From: Gloeophyllum trabeum ATCC 11539
Taxonomy: Eukaryota; Basidiomycota; Agaricomycetes; Gloeophyllales; Gloeophyllaceae
Assembly (NCBI RefSeq): GCF_000344685.1
Contig: NW_006920423.1
Coordinates: 499,386 to 563,385, forward strand
Reading direction: 5' to 3'
Length of the DNA: 64,000 nucleotides
The translations under genes and the position numbers were made by a program. Positions 47,046 through 57,631 of the stretch are shown here, in pieces (within the stretch, counting starts at the first letter, position 1; the number at the start of each line of letters is the position of its first letter). The notes below the pieces were generated by a model. It had not been told where the DNA came from. It was given only the letters and a program-made list of their open reading frames with translations, and made no database searches.

Positions 47046-48602
47046 ATGCCGGACATCGCGGTCGGCTCGCAGGTATTCGATGTCGCCTTTCACCCCGCGG
47101 AATCTATCCTCTATACCGGCCTGCTGAACGGCGAAGTCAACGCCTACCGCTACGACGAACAAGGGCAGAACGAACATGTTTTCACGGTCAAACCGTCGAA
47201 GAAGTCCTGCCGAGCTCTGGAAACTGACGCTGACGGGAGCCGTCTGTGGGCTGCAGGAAAGGGGAAAGGAATATAGTATGGTTCCCAGGCTTTCTTTTTC
47301 TTCCGAGGGCTTATAGGATACTATAGTACTATCGATACTTCCACCCATAAAGTGATCGAGAGCCGCAAAAACGCGCATGAGTGAGTGTATGCCCCCTGTC
47401 GTGCTGGTCGCGGTACTGAGCGTCTTAGAGAGCACCAATAAATCGGATAAAGCGGCTCCTGCCCTATATGCTTGCTTCCGGGGATGACGATGGCGTCATT
47501 AAAGTATGTAGCACCGTGTCTCGCCGTTTGTTCCAAGAAAGGATGAGACTGACGATCATTCGGCTCAGCTGTGGGACCCTCGGAAACCTGACGCCATCAG
47601 AGCATATACCCAGCATTTCGACTTTATCTCGGACTTCCTGTGGCTAGAAGACAAGAAGCATCTTGTGGCTTCCAGGTGAGTACTCTTCCTCATCTTGCGT
47701 TTTCCATCAAAATACGGAATGCTGGACCCAGTGGAGATGGGACGCTATCCGTTATGGACGTCCGTGCAAACAAGACGGAGCCATTTGCACACTCAGAGGA
47801 CCAAGAAGATGAGCTGCTCTCCATCGTCACCATCAAAGAGTGCGCCTGCACCGCTGTTATAGCATCTCCCGACTCCCCTAATGACCTGACAACCGTATAT
47901 AGCAACCAAAAGGTAGTCGTGGGCACGCAACTAGGCATGCTCTCCATCTTCAACCGCAAAAGCGGGTGGGGCGACTGCGTCGACCGCGTCCCGGGGTACG
48001 TTTCTCTCTCTTACCCCTCCCCTCAACTAACCCTAACCCCTCCCCTCTAATTCAGCCACCCCTCCTCCATCGACGCTCTCTGCAGTCTCCCCTCCGCCTA
48101 CCCCTCCGCGCACTCCACGATCCTCACTGGCTCCTCGGACGGGCTCGTCCGCGCCGTGCAGCTCTTCCCGACGAAGCTGCTCGGCGTCGTCGCCGACCAC
48201 GGCGAGTTCCCGGTCGAGCGCATCAAGGTGGATAGAGCCGGGCAGGGACGCTGGGTCGCGAGCGCGGGCCACGAGGAGATGGTTAAGCTCACGGATTTGA
48301 AGGAGATTTTCGAGGATGAGGATGGCGAAGGAGCGGAGGGGCAGGAGGAGGAGCAGGAGGGCGAGGCGTTCGGCGCAGAAGAGGAGAACGAGTCGGACGA
48401 GGAGACGGAGGCGCCCCAGGTGGCCGAGGTCGAAGAGAAGGAGCGAGAGACGCGGTCGAGCGATGAGGAAGGCGAGGACTCGGACGCTCCGCGCGAGAGG
48501 AAGCGGAAGAGGAAGAAGGAAAAGGATCCCCTGGCGGCTGGGAGGCGTAAGAAGGGCAAGAACGAGGTCGTCGCCGAGCCTTCCTTCTTCGCCGATCTGT
48601 GA
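47046..48602 (+). CDS. JIP5: WD40 protein JIP5 (WDR55 homologue)
   Basis: Seven exons: 47046-47275, 47327-47380, 47431-47503, 47569-47675, 47732-47839, 47903-47995 and 48056-48602, giving 403 aa. WD40-type blades are visible: VFDVAFHPAESILYTGLLNG, RLLPYMLASGDDDGVIKLWD, FISDFLWLEDKKHLVA followed by GDGTLSVMD, and KVVVGTQLGMLSIFNR. The motif GWGDCVDRVPG and the final highly charged region (E-rich, then RKRKRKKEKD and GRRKKGKNEV, ending SFFADL) are typical of the Jip5/WDR55 family. It acts in nucleolar ribosome biogenesis in yeast and animals. The intron 47840-47902 is a multiple of three without stops, so a retained form would also be in frame; comparison with the family favours removal. The gene is convergent with the MFS gene, 94 bp apart. 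Confidence 0.88.
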
Positions 48603-48696
48603 TGAGTCCCTTGTATCCCTCTGCACTGCTACTATACAAAATGAAAAGCATACAGCGATACACCGTCCTTCTACATGTCTCTAAGAAATTCACGAG

Positions 48697-50914
48697 CTAA
48701 TCCACGTGCGACCGGGACACATCTCGATGTCTCTTAATCCACTCCGCGACACCGTTCGCGAGCGCCGAGACGACGACCATGAACACCGCCCAGAGGTGCC
48801 CGCCAAGTAGATGTTTACTCGCGGACAGCGCAAACAGCGAGCTTTGATCCCCCGCATAAGCGTGAGTGCGCATCGAGATGCGTGCACAGGCGTACCTGGT
48901 AATCGTCGGCCCCAGTGACCCGAAGGTGCCCTGCGCGACCTCCGTGAGGCCGTTCGTAGCCCCGAGGGACGCAGGGCCCGGGGCGTGTTCTCTAACCAGG
49001 ATCATCACGATCCTACATACCCCATGCACATCAGCGCACGCGACCCCACCGCCCACAAGAAACACGCACGAGAACACCATCGTCCCCACCCTGCTCATCA
49101 CGAGCACCACCCCGATACCCAGCCACTGCCCGGGCGTCCCGGCGGCGAGGCTGAGCAGCGGCATGGCGGCGAACGTGAGCGGCCAGACGAGCATGCCCGC
49201 GCGGAGCACGCGCAGACTGTCGAAGCGCCGCAGGAGGAGCGGCATGCAGAGCTTCAGGCACACGGAGGACGCGCCCATGAAGAACATCGCGCGCCCGATC
49301 TGCGCGACCTGTCCACGCGCGGTCAGATTGCACCCATGCCATGAATATGTAAGCGGGTTGCGGGGAGGGGGAGGGGGAGGGGGAGGAAGAGAGGCTCACG
49401 GAGAGCGCGAGCCCGCCCTCGCGCACGGGCGTGTACGCCATGAGCGTGAAGACGTGGTTGAACGAGCCCGCGATGAAGCCGAGCAGGCCCGACGCGAGGC
49501 AGATCGCGCGGATGAGCGGGCGCGCGAGGAGGACGCGGGCGGTGGGCGGGGTGATCTGCTCTATATCGATGGGGGGAAGCAGGCTCTCCCGCTCCCTCCC
49601 CGCCTCGCGTTCGTGTGCCTGGACCCGGCGTTTCGCGGGGAGCGTCTGGGAGGCGTTGCGAGTTATCTGAGGGCACTGTGGTGCGACTGTGCGCGCGGAC
49701 GCACCTCTTCGAGGACGAAGATCGCGAGCAGCGACGCGCCGATGGCTGTTAATGAAGTGATGAAGCATGGCAGGATGTACGGGTATGCGTCGAAGAAGGG
49801 CGTGTTGAACCATGCGGGGAACTGCTCGGCGGGGTTCGCGAAGGTGCCCCCGAGCAGCGGACTGCGGGTGTCAGTGAATACGAGCGCTCTCGCGACGAGA
49901 TTGTAGTGCTGCTCACCCTATGGCGAACCCGATCGCTGAACAGATGTCGTAGAGGGGGAACGCGGTCGACTGGTTCGTCTCGTCGGAGAGTTCCCCGACG
50001 ACGGAATGGATTGCGCCTGTTGTTCCACAGAATATTCCAGCTACAAAATATGTTGTCCGTGAATGAATTCCAACTCGGTTAAAATCGAGGAGAAGTGATC
50101 AAAAAGCACGGCCCTTGGGGGAATTGAACCCCCTGCAGTTGAGAACGTGTCCCAGGGAGGATTCGAACCTCCGGCTTCACGGATGTCAGAAATCCTGCGG
50201 AGGGTAGCAGCTACCCACGCAACCACAACGTGATGATTTAACCACTAATCGACAAGGACCGAAAGGAGAGCTTGCCTTGGCCGGTTATCAAACCCTCCCG
50301 GCTGATTGTACATTTCCGAGAATGAATGGACGCTGTGGTAGGGCGAAGACTTACAGAAGAATCGAGTGACGAGCATCATGGGGAAGGTCTTTGACAAGCC
50401 GAAGAAGGTGGAAGAGAGTGCGACGCCTAGTGTGCCGATAAGTATGACGGGTAGACGGCCGATGTGATCTGCAGAATACGTGGGTAAGACGATAGGCGAT
50501 GAGCGCTGGGGTATGGTGTACCAGAGAGCCGAGCCCACGGGTACATGCTCAGCAGCTGCGCGATCCCAAAGCTGCTAGTCTGCACGCAACACAGTGCGCT
50601 TGAGCTAACAGCACGAGCACATGAACGCGATTGCGTACGAGGAGCCCACTGTAGTACCCCGCCCCAGCACCCTTTGACAACCCAGACTTTTCCATCATCT
50701 CGTTGATATAAGGCATGACCTGAGTGCCGCAGATGGGGATGAGGACCTTGATCGCGAAGACAGTCGCCAGCTGCAGCTTGGGGAGGGGGGTAATCTTGGC
50801 CGTCCTCGAGCGGCTTCGACTCCGACTGCGGGCGAGCAGGGACGTTGCCTCGTCCACATCCTCGTCGAATGCAAGGGTCGTCATGAAGTGTCGTAGCAGA
50901 GGATACTGATGCAC
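48697..50914 (-). CDS. MFS transporter (fungal multidrug/ZIFL-like group)
   Basis: Nine exons: 50914-50639, 50579-50522, 50468-50355, 50040-49917, 49861-49705, 49645-49400, 49308-49070, 49012-48896 and 48841-48697, giving 491 aa. The N-terminus is acidic then Ser/Arg-rich. Twelve hydrophobic segments follow, starting with LATVFAIKVLIPICGTQVMP. The MFS loop 2-3 motif appears as DHIGRLPVILIGTLGVAL. GIFCGTTGAIHSVVGELSDE continues into TNQSTAFPLYD, typical of this fungal clade. A long loop after segment 6 carries RRVQAHEREAGRERESLL. Eight introns: seven are 53-91 nt, but the third (50041-50354) is 314 nt and contains a tRNA-His gene on the same strand. It probably exports or imports a small organic solute across the plasma or vacuolar membrane; substrate unknown. 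Confidence 0.88.
50101..50136 (-). ncRNA. tRNA 3'-half-like hairpin with oligo-T terminator
   Basis: GGGGG TTCAATT CCCCC is a perfect T-arm-like hairpin with a B-box-like loop. It is followed by AAGGGCCG and a TTTTT run (50105-50101), about 43 nt past the tRNA-His end. No matching 5' half exists. The T run is the first Pol III terminator after tRNA-His, so both may share one transcript. Confidence 0.4.
50148..50259 (-). tRNA. tRNA-His (GTG) with a 40-nt intron
   Basis: The mature parts are 50259-50223 and 50182-50148 (72 nt) with an intron at 50222-50183, directly 3' of G37 where tRNA introns sit. Acceptor GTCCTTG pairs with CTGGGAC (one T-T mismatch, one G-T). D-arm GATT/AATC has loop AGTGGTTA. 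Anticodon stem TCACG/CGTGA has loop TTGTGGC (anticodon GTG). T-arm GGAGG/CCTCC has loop TTCGAAT, and A73 is present. It decodes histidine codons. It lies inside the third intron of the MFS gene on the same strand. Confidence 0.78.
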
Positions 50915-51283
50915 GGGGAGGATTCGTCTACAAGATGGGTGTTATACAAATCATGACATGCCTACGGATGGGGAACTCAGCGTCCGGCTCGTCAGTTCGT
51001 AAGCTGAAGGCGCAATCGTCCCAGCGCTGGCCCATGCTTACTCGAGAGATAGCGCCTCGGCTGTCATGAGAAACACCCAAGATACCGGATCCGGTGCTGC
51101 TTCTGCGGTACAGCCACGAAGTTTCCATAAATGGATCGCCCATTTCCATTCCTGTCGCTCAGCCTGAAATTCGCTGTGAATGACCTATCTTCTGTGAACA
51201 GTAGTGTCCCTGGACTTGTAAGGTGCTGAAACCCAATCTTTTTTCCTTCCCCCTACAGCCATTTGCAATTCGATGGGCCCACT
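50915..51283. other. upstream region of the MFS gene
   Basis: 369 bp; the right end reaches the duplicated contig segment. Nothing recognised. Confidence 0.4.
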
Positions 51284-52186
51284 TTCTGAAAATCATTTAC
51301 AGTCGGACCACGTCGGACAAGCAATTTCAAGTCCCCGAGAGACAGAAATCGGACCATCTGGACTTCTCTACCTTCTTCCGACGTCCCTGGCACCCACTCC
51401 GACCCACTCCGACTATACGTGGTTTTCTGAATTGATGGTCTATCGATCTGCAAGCGGCTGTAAGCCAATCTTCTTCACTCACCTCTGAATCAGTTTCTCC
51501 TCGTCCACATCATGCCTAGGCTTGACAATGAAAGACGTAAAATTCCAAGCATGGGTCTCAGAGTCACAGGAGAAGACAGAGCTGATGATGGAGGCGAGAG
51601 CCTGAATCTCGGATTGTCTGCGCTGGCTGTTCACCACTCTTTCATCCGGCGATTCCGGAACATCCCAATGCTCTTACAACCCGTCGCAAAGTGCATGCCG
51701 CGGTAACGCTTTTTGGCCCCGTGCGCTTGCTCCAGTCCGGCCTGCCAGTGTCAATGCTAGTGGAGCTCATCACTCTCATTGCCGCGTTGTAAGTCATTCA
51801 CCCTTCACGCCTATCATATTTGTGATAGACTCGGCTCATAGTTTTTGGCCTGGAGTCAAGAAGCTTAGTTGTACAGCTACACAGATCCCTCGTGCGTACT
51901 ACTTCAAGGACGCCAACTCCGCTGTCATCATGGACTTGACCTAGGCATCCAATGGCGCTGCCGGCGGACCCTGCTATTCTGTCGGTGTCGTCGAATCCCC
52001 TGTAACCACTATGGGTGCTACGAACTGATTGACTGTCGTGGGGAGTTCCTTAGCGGATAGGGCTCCAAAACTTAGGAACTTTGATTTTGATTGTCACCAT
52101 TACCGCACACATTCGCTCCCTAGTACTACGGACTATCGTAATATCGGACAGCTGAACCGTGTTTCCATTATGTCATNNNNNNNNNN
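51284..52186. repeat. 903-bp segment, first copy (contig end left of the gap)
   Basis: Appears identical to 52440-53342 (offset 1156), with the N gap between them. Only short frames; one fragment reads YFKDANSAVIMDLT and later GPCYSVGVVESPVTT, possibly a decayed secreted protein, but no family was recognised. Confidence 0.9.
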
Positions 52187-52439
52187 NNNNNNNNNNNNNN
52201 NNNNNNNNNNNNNNNNNNNNNNNNNNNNNNNNNNNNNNNNNNNNNNNNNNNNNNNNNNNNNNNNNNNNNNNNNNNNNNNNNNNNNNNNNNNNNNNNNNNN
52301 NNNNNNNNNNNNNNNNNNNNNNNNNNNNNNNNNNNNNNNNNNNNNNNNNNNNNNNNNNNNNNNNNNNNNNNNNNNNNNNNNNNNNNNNNNNNNNNNNNNN
52401 NNNNNNNNNNNNNNNNNNNNNNNNNNNNNNNNNNNNNNN
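52187..52439. other. assembly gap (253 N)
   Basis: A run of N. The sequence before it and after it is the same 903-bp segment, so the gap is probably false or of wrong size. Confidence 0.99.
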
Positions 52440-53342
52440 TTCTGAAAATCATTTACAGTCGGACCACGTCGGACAAGCAATTTCAAGTCCCCGAGAGACA
52501 GAAATCGGACCATCTGGACTTCTCTACCTTCTTCCGACGTCCCTGGCACCCACTCCGACCCACTCCGACTATACGTGGTTTTCTGAATTGATGGTCTATC
52601 GATCTGCAAGCGGCTGTAAGCCAATCTTCTTCACTCACCTCTGAATCAGTTTCTCCTCGTCCACATCATGCCTAGGCTTGACAATGAAAGACGTAAAATT
52701 CCAAGCATGGGTCTCAGAGTCACAGGAGAAGACAGAGCTGATGATGGAGGCGAGAGCCTGAATCTCGGATTGTCTGCGCTGGCTGTTCACCACTCTTTCA
52801 TCCGGCGATTCCGGAACATCCCAATGCTCTTACAACCCGTCGCAAAGTGCATGCCGCGGTAACGCTTTTTGGCCCCGTGCGCTTGCTCCAGTCCGGCCTG
52901 CCAGTGTCAATGCTAGTGGAGCTCATCACTCTCATTGCCGCGTTGTAAGTCATTCACCCTTCACGCCTATCATATTTGTGATAGACTCGGCTCATAGTTT
53001 TTGGCCTGGAGTCAAGAAGCTTAGTTGTACAGCTACACAGATCCCTCGTGCGTACTACTTCAAGGACGCCAACTCCGCTGTCATCATGGACTTGACCTAG
53101 GCATCCAATGGCGCTGCCGGCGGACCCTGCTATTCTGTCGGTGTCGTCGAATCCCCTGTAACCACTATGGGTGCTACGAACTGATTGACTGTCGTGGGGA
53201 GTTCCTTAGCGGATAGGGCTCCAAAACTTAGGAACTTTGATTTTGATTGTCACCATTACCGCACACATTCGCTCCCTAGTACTACGGACTATCGTAATAT
53301 CGGACAGCTGAACCGTGTTTCCATTATGTCATTGATTCTTTG
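52440..53342. repeat. 903-bp segment, second copy (contig start right of the gap)
   Basis: Same sequence as 51284-52186 from the TTCTGAAAATC start to the ATGTCAT end. Probably the overlapping end of the neighbouring contig rather than a biological tandem repeat. Confidence 0.9.
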
Positions 53343-55701
53343 GAACGCTAGCGAGTGAGGGATAGCTGACAACGCTGAGAATGGAGAATGGAGATACAGC
53401 GAATGGGAGTGAATCCGTCCTGGTGATATACAAGTACCATACGTCCTCTGACAAATGATGATAGTTACGTTGCCAGCAGTCGACGCTGATTAGAGAAGCG
53501 GGACTGGAGATATTGGCGGTTATTAAGGCTAAGAAATGTGGAGGAGTCTGTTCAACACGGAGAATATATTCAAGTGATGGAGGGGCTCACGATCCAAGTA
53601 AGGAGTTAGAATATACTATGAAGACCGTGAGTTGATGCCCATAAGGCGTAGTCAGTTTGATTGCAATGCCCATATATGCCATGTTTTTCCCGCTTCTAGC
53701 ATTCAAAGCGACGAACTGAATAAGGCTTTCGCATTGATATCACTTAACAGCAGTAGAGAACTGTTCCCCTACGGTGAAGAAGTCGACACAAGTAAGAACA
53801 CTGTTCTTGGATGTCAGTGTCGCTAGGGCTGAACAGATATACCAAGGCTATGACCTTGTTAATATCCCGGTACCGACAGCCTGAGTCAGTATGGCCGTAA
53901 CAACTGATCTATGTGACAAGTGGATGAGCCAATCAATCCGATCCTCCCTTCGGATGTCTGTGTAACGCACTTGGAAGCCACCAAGGGTGTTTGTCTTGAT
54001 TTTGACAGTGCATGGACCAGTGCCGCAGCAATTCCAACGTCGGTCACTGCAACACTTCCAGCCGCTATACCTGCTGTTGTCTGGAGTCAAGGAGATCAAC
54101 GACGACTAAATGAATAGTTCTGCCTATATTAAATGGCACTAACAGCATCGATCTGCCAACCCGAAAGTTCGGCGGAGAAGGATGGGTTGATGAAACTGAT
54201 GATATTCAGAAAGACAATGAAGAGGGTGGGTTTGTCACTTACCACCGTACAACGAACACTGATCAAATGCAGCCAAATTCAGTGAGGGGATTACTGTACT
54301 GATGATACCCCTTACCCATCGATGACGCTGCATCATCGAGAAGAAGATCACTCTTGTCAGTAGCAGTGTACGTTACTGCTGTGAGTACATTACCTTGCCC
54401 AACCACTACGGGCATCAGCTATAGAATGAAGTCAGAGCAGTCCGTGAGGTTCGCAGGACAGATGGCTCGACCAGCAAGAGTGCACTCATCTTGTGACCCA
54501 CTATTTTCCATGTTGGGGAGAGATGAGGGAGTTTGTGATCATTGAGCATGACAGGATGCTTGAAGGACATATAATATCTCACGTTTCCATATTCTTGAGA
54601 TGAACGAGCTAGGAGTGCTGCATGTTACATCACCATACGGACAGAGATGAAATAGGGTTTACCACTCCACAAGAATCGCTGACATATTCTGAGAGTGGTG
54701 GGTACGGTTATATTCCATAATAGAATAGACGTGAGTCAGAGAATTCACCATAGGTATGACTGATGCCTGTGGGGACCGTGATTATCATTTCTTAACATGA
54801 ACATATCCCATACCACGAGGCTCCTGGAGATGGCCCAGGGCACGTCATGAGCACACACACACTCTGCTAGTTTTGAGCAAAAACTCACCAGATTGCGGAC
54901 AGAAGGCCTAATATGTTCCCGTTGCATTTCGTCGCGAGATAGTAGTATAGTGCATGCGTTATCAGACAGAGTGTCAATGTTTCCGACTGCAACGAGAGAG
55001 TGAGGCAAGATCACTTCGGTGTGATGACTGGGCTAAATACTAACCATGAATACCGCGATAACCTCGCATGATCACAGATATCACACTGAGACTTCGGGAG
55101 GTATCAACAACATACCAGGTATTTCCTGCGGACTTTGTCCTGTTTGTATGTCATAAAATACCTGATGGCTTGGCCGCATGTAACGCCATATAACCTATAT
55201 TACCCATTCAGCTCACAATAGTAAATAGACGGAGGAATCTGATATTTACGCCGCAGAAACCGTCCAGCCAATGAACATGGCTCCCAGAGAAGAATCAAAT
55301 AATCCCATTTCGAACGAGCACCCCTAGGAGATGAACAGACATGATACGGGAGGCTGCCGCTTTATACTCTTCAAACCAGGAACGCGGGAAAGGCTGTTCG
55401 TGAAATCTATCTCAATCATGATATCAGTGTAAACTGGCACTCAATTTGCATAGCTATTGCCCAGCAAATCAATCAGGCTTGCACCCAGTACCTGATTGCA
55501 ACAGACTTAAGAAGATACAATACGCGAACGGTTGTACTACTTGCAATTGTAGGTGGACCGGACCCAGGGATCTCCCAGGCTCCTGGAACAATCTGTTCTG
55601 TCTGCGTTAACGTTGAGAGAAGATAGGCGAAGAAATATAGATGTACATAACGTGAACACGGGACTTTCTTCACGTCCGACGGGATGTCGTCGGATCTCCT
55701 C
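53343..55701. other. 2.4-kb AT-richer stretch without a recognised gene
   Basis: Base composition is less GC-rich than the genes around it, and frames are short. A plus frame at 53920-54117 (THLEATKGVCLDFDSAWTSA onward) could be an exon of an unknown protein. No transposase, reverse transcriptase or terminal repeats were recognised. Confidence 0.4.
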
Positions 55702-56551
55702 TCAACTGCTCTCGACTTCCGTAACCCGGACGTAACTCCTGTCGTACCGTGTCAACTCCGAGCTTACGATCCCGGACGCAAGCTTACCTCGTAGCGTAAA
55801 CTTTTTTGATCCTCATACCCGCAACGCGAAGCATATCCTCCATGCTCTGAAATGTATGCTCAAAAGCTGGTACCGGCAGCGTTTTCGTTACTTAGCACCC
55901 TTGCACAACTTGCGCCCTGACGACTGGGTACACACCATTGCACAAGGTGATAAGCAGGACGTTCGTCGAGTGGTCCTCTGACCAGCAGTCGCACAGGTGC
56001 GCGGGGATGTACGGCGGCAGCGGCACGGGGACGTAGCGCCGTTCCCGGCGGCGAGCGAGTGATTCCTTTGCGCGAGGGCCGGAGGTGGAAATACCGCCGC
56101 ACCTAGTTTCATGGAATGTATCTGGGTCTTCTGCGCAGTGACCTCAACACGCTCGCCGGACGTGGCTCGGGCGCGCGGGCTAGTATCTCGCACAGACCGA
56201 TTTCTGCTGAGAGGGGCACACCCTGTATTTCTGCGCTTGCATGGACTGTGTTCATGACGGCCTCCACTGGGTTCTCCAGGAGCAACTTCAGGCTGTTTTA
56301 TAACTCGAGTAAGCCAATTGAAAGGGTGGAGGTCCGGGGGTGCATACCATGGAGGCAACCGCCAGCCGCCGCGCTTCGTACATCGCAGGCGGGGGGATGT
56401 ACGAGATTTCGTCAATGGGATGAGATTCCGACATGGTCAGGGAGGACTCTGGCAGTTGTTGCCTGGCTAGCTTGGCCTTGAACACGTCAATTGCGCTGGT
56501 CAGGGTATCGAGGAGGCTAGATATCTCTGACATCTCTGAGATTGAATACAT
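55702..56551 (-). pseudogene. O-methyltransferase copy 1, exons 3-7 deleted
   Basis: Parts matching exon 1 (from MSEISSLLDTLTS to MYEARRLAVAS), exon 2 (LLLENPVEAV to QIHSMKLG), the second half of exon 8 (GISTSGPRAKESLA to LLITLCN), exon 9 (SMEDMLRVAGMRIKKVYAT) and exon 10 (SYVRVTEVE) of the intact neighbours follow one another. Missing are exons 3-7 and the first part of exon 8, which hold the SAM-binding glycine loop and the catalytic histidine. The junction is at the KLG/GTGCGGCGG position near 56095. In addition the exon 2 acceptor AG reads AA (TATAAAACAGC), and exon 2 carries a frameshift near 56175. It cannot encode an active enzyme. Confidence 0.85.
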
Positions 56552-57631
56552 TATGCCTCCAGAACACAGGTTTTGTTAGTGAGTGTAGGGAGTGGTTAGC
56601 ATTCCAAGCCTGAGGAGTTGTCTGTATGTGGCGACAGTGACCTATAAGCATGCCACTCTAAGTGCCGCATGAAAAGCCGGTGTGCCTTCTGATCCTTTGC
56701 AAGGATAGACCAGTCTAAAGACGCCCAGGGGTAGAGCCTTCTCGGAGACTCGGACAAGGTAACACGGCATGCTAGGGTCCTAGTTCAGCGCATCTGGGTC
56801 AGAGAGCCGAGGAGAAAGGCAGTTGATACCCGCAAACCCTATATATGCAGTGTATCGGAGAGCAGATGACGCACCACGACGCATTTCTGTGCAGAATCAC
56901 AGAAAATTTGCTCACTGTTCTATCTTGCACCAGTATTGACTTATGCCAAGGATTAACGGAGGGCCCTGATCCGGAAACCCGCTCCATGACGGCGCCGAGA
57001 CTTACCATTAACTGTTGTACTGTTTGAGCACTTTTCTGAGGTGTATGCAGGGACGGGCTTGTGCCGTGCGAGATGAATCATGGAGGGTGACAGAGCTCGC
57101 TTTCGCCGAGAATCTCTCACTTAGCATCCAGCGGCTTCGTGTCGAGGATCTCCACTATGATCCTTCGTCCATGAAGGATCACGACGCGGAATGTCATCGT
57201 ACTTCACATCTGCCATTCCCGTACGTGCTTGGTCAGCCCATATTCTTCGAGTCTATCACAAAGGTGATCGGAGTGAAGGGTGGATAACTTACAGTACGGC
57301 GATTACAGCCATTATCTCCCCCGTTTGGTCGGATTAGAAGAGGCGTTGTTCCCGGAATCTGGGAGCATAGCGCACCGAGCGGGAACAGCGTTAGCGCGGG
57401 AATTGCTGGACAAAAGAGTGGTGAATAGAAACGGCAAGTTCATAAAACGTGCACAGAGTATTTGCGATCCGGGATCCCATTCACGGTTGGGCGGGCGTAT
57501 CTCGCATCGGTTAATCGTATTTCGTGTCAGTATATGCGCTGGACGCGTGCAGAAGAGATGTGATCAAAATATCTCAACCTGCAAATTAGATCTACACATC
57601 TGACGGGGTACCGCCCAACACTGGCATACTC
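56552..57631. other. spacer between methyltransferase copies 1 and 2
   Basis: The right part (about 57400-57631) resembles 60060-60306, the matching 3' flank of copy 3, showing that the duplicated unit includes flanking DNA. No other gene seen. Confidence 0.5.

Noticed and set aside
51284..53342. Genuine tandem gene duplication
   Set aside because: The two copies appear identical and are separated only by Ns, which is better explained by overlapping contig ends.
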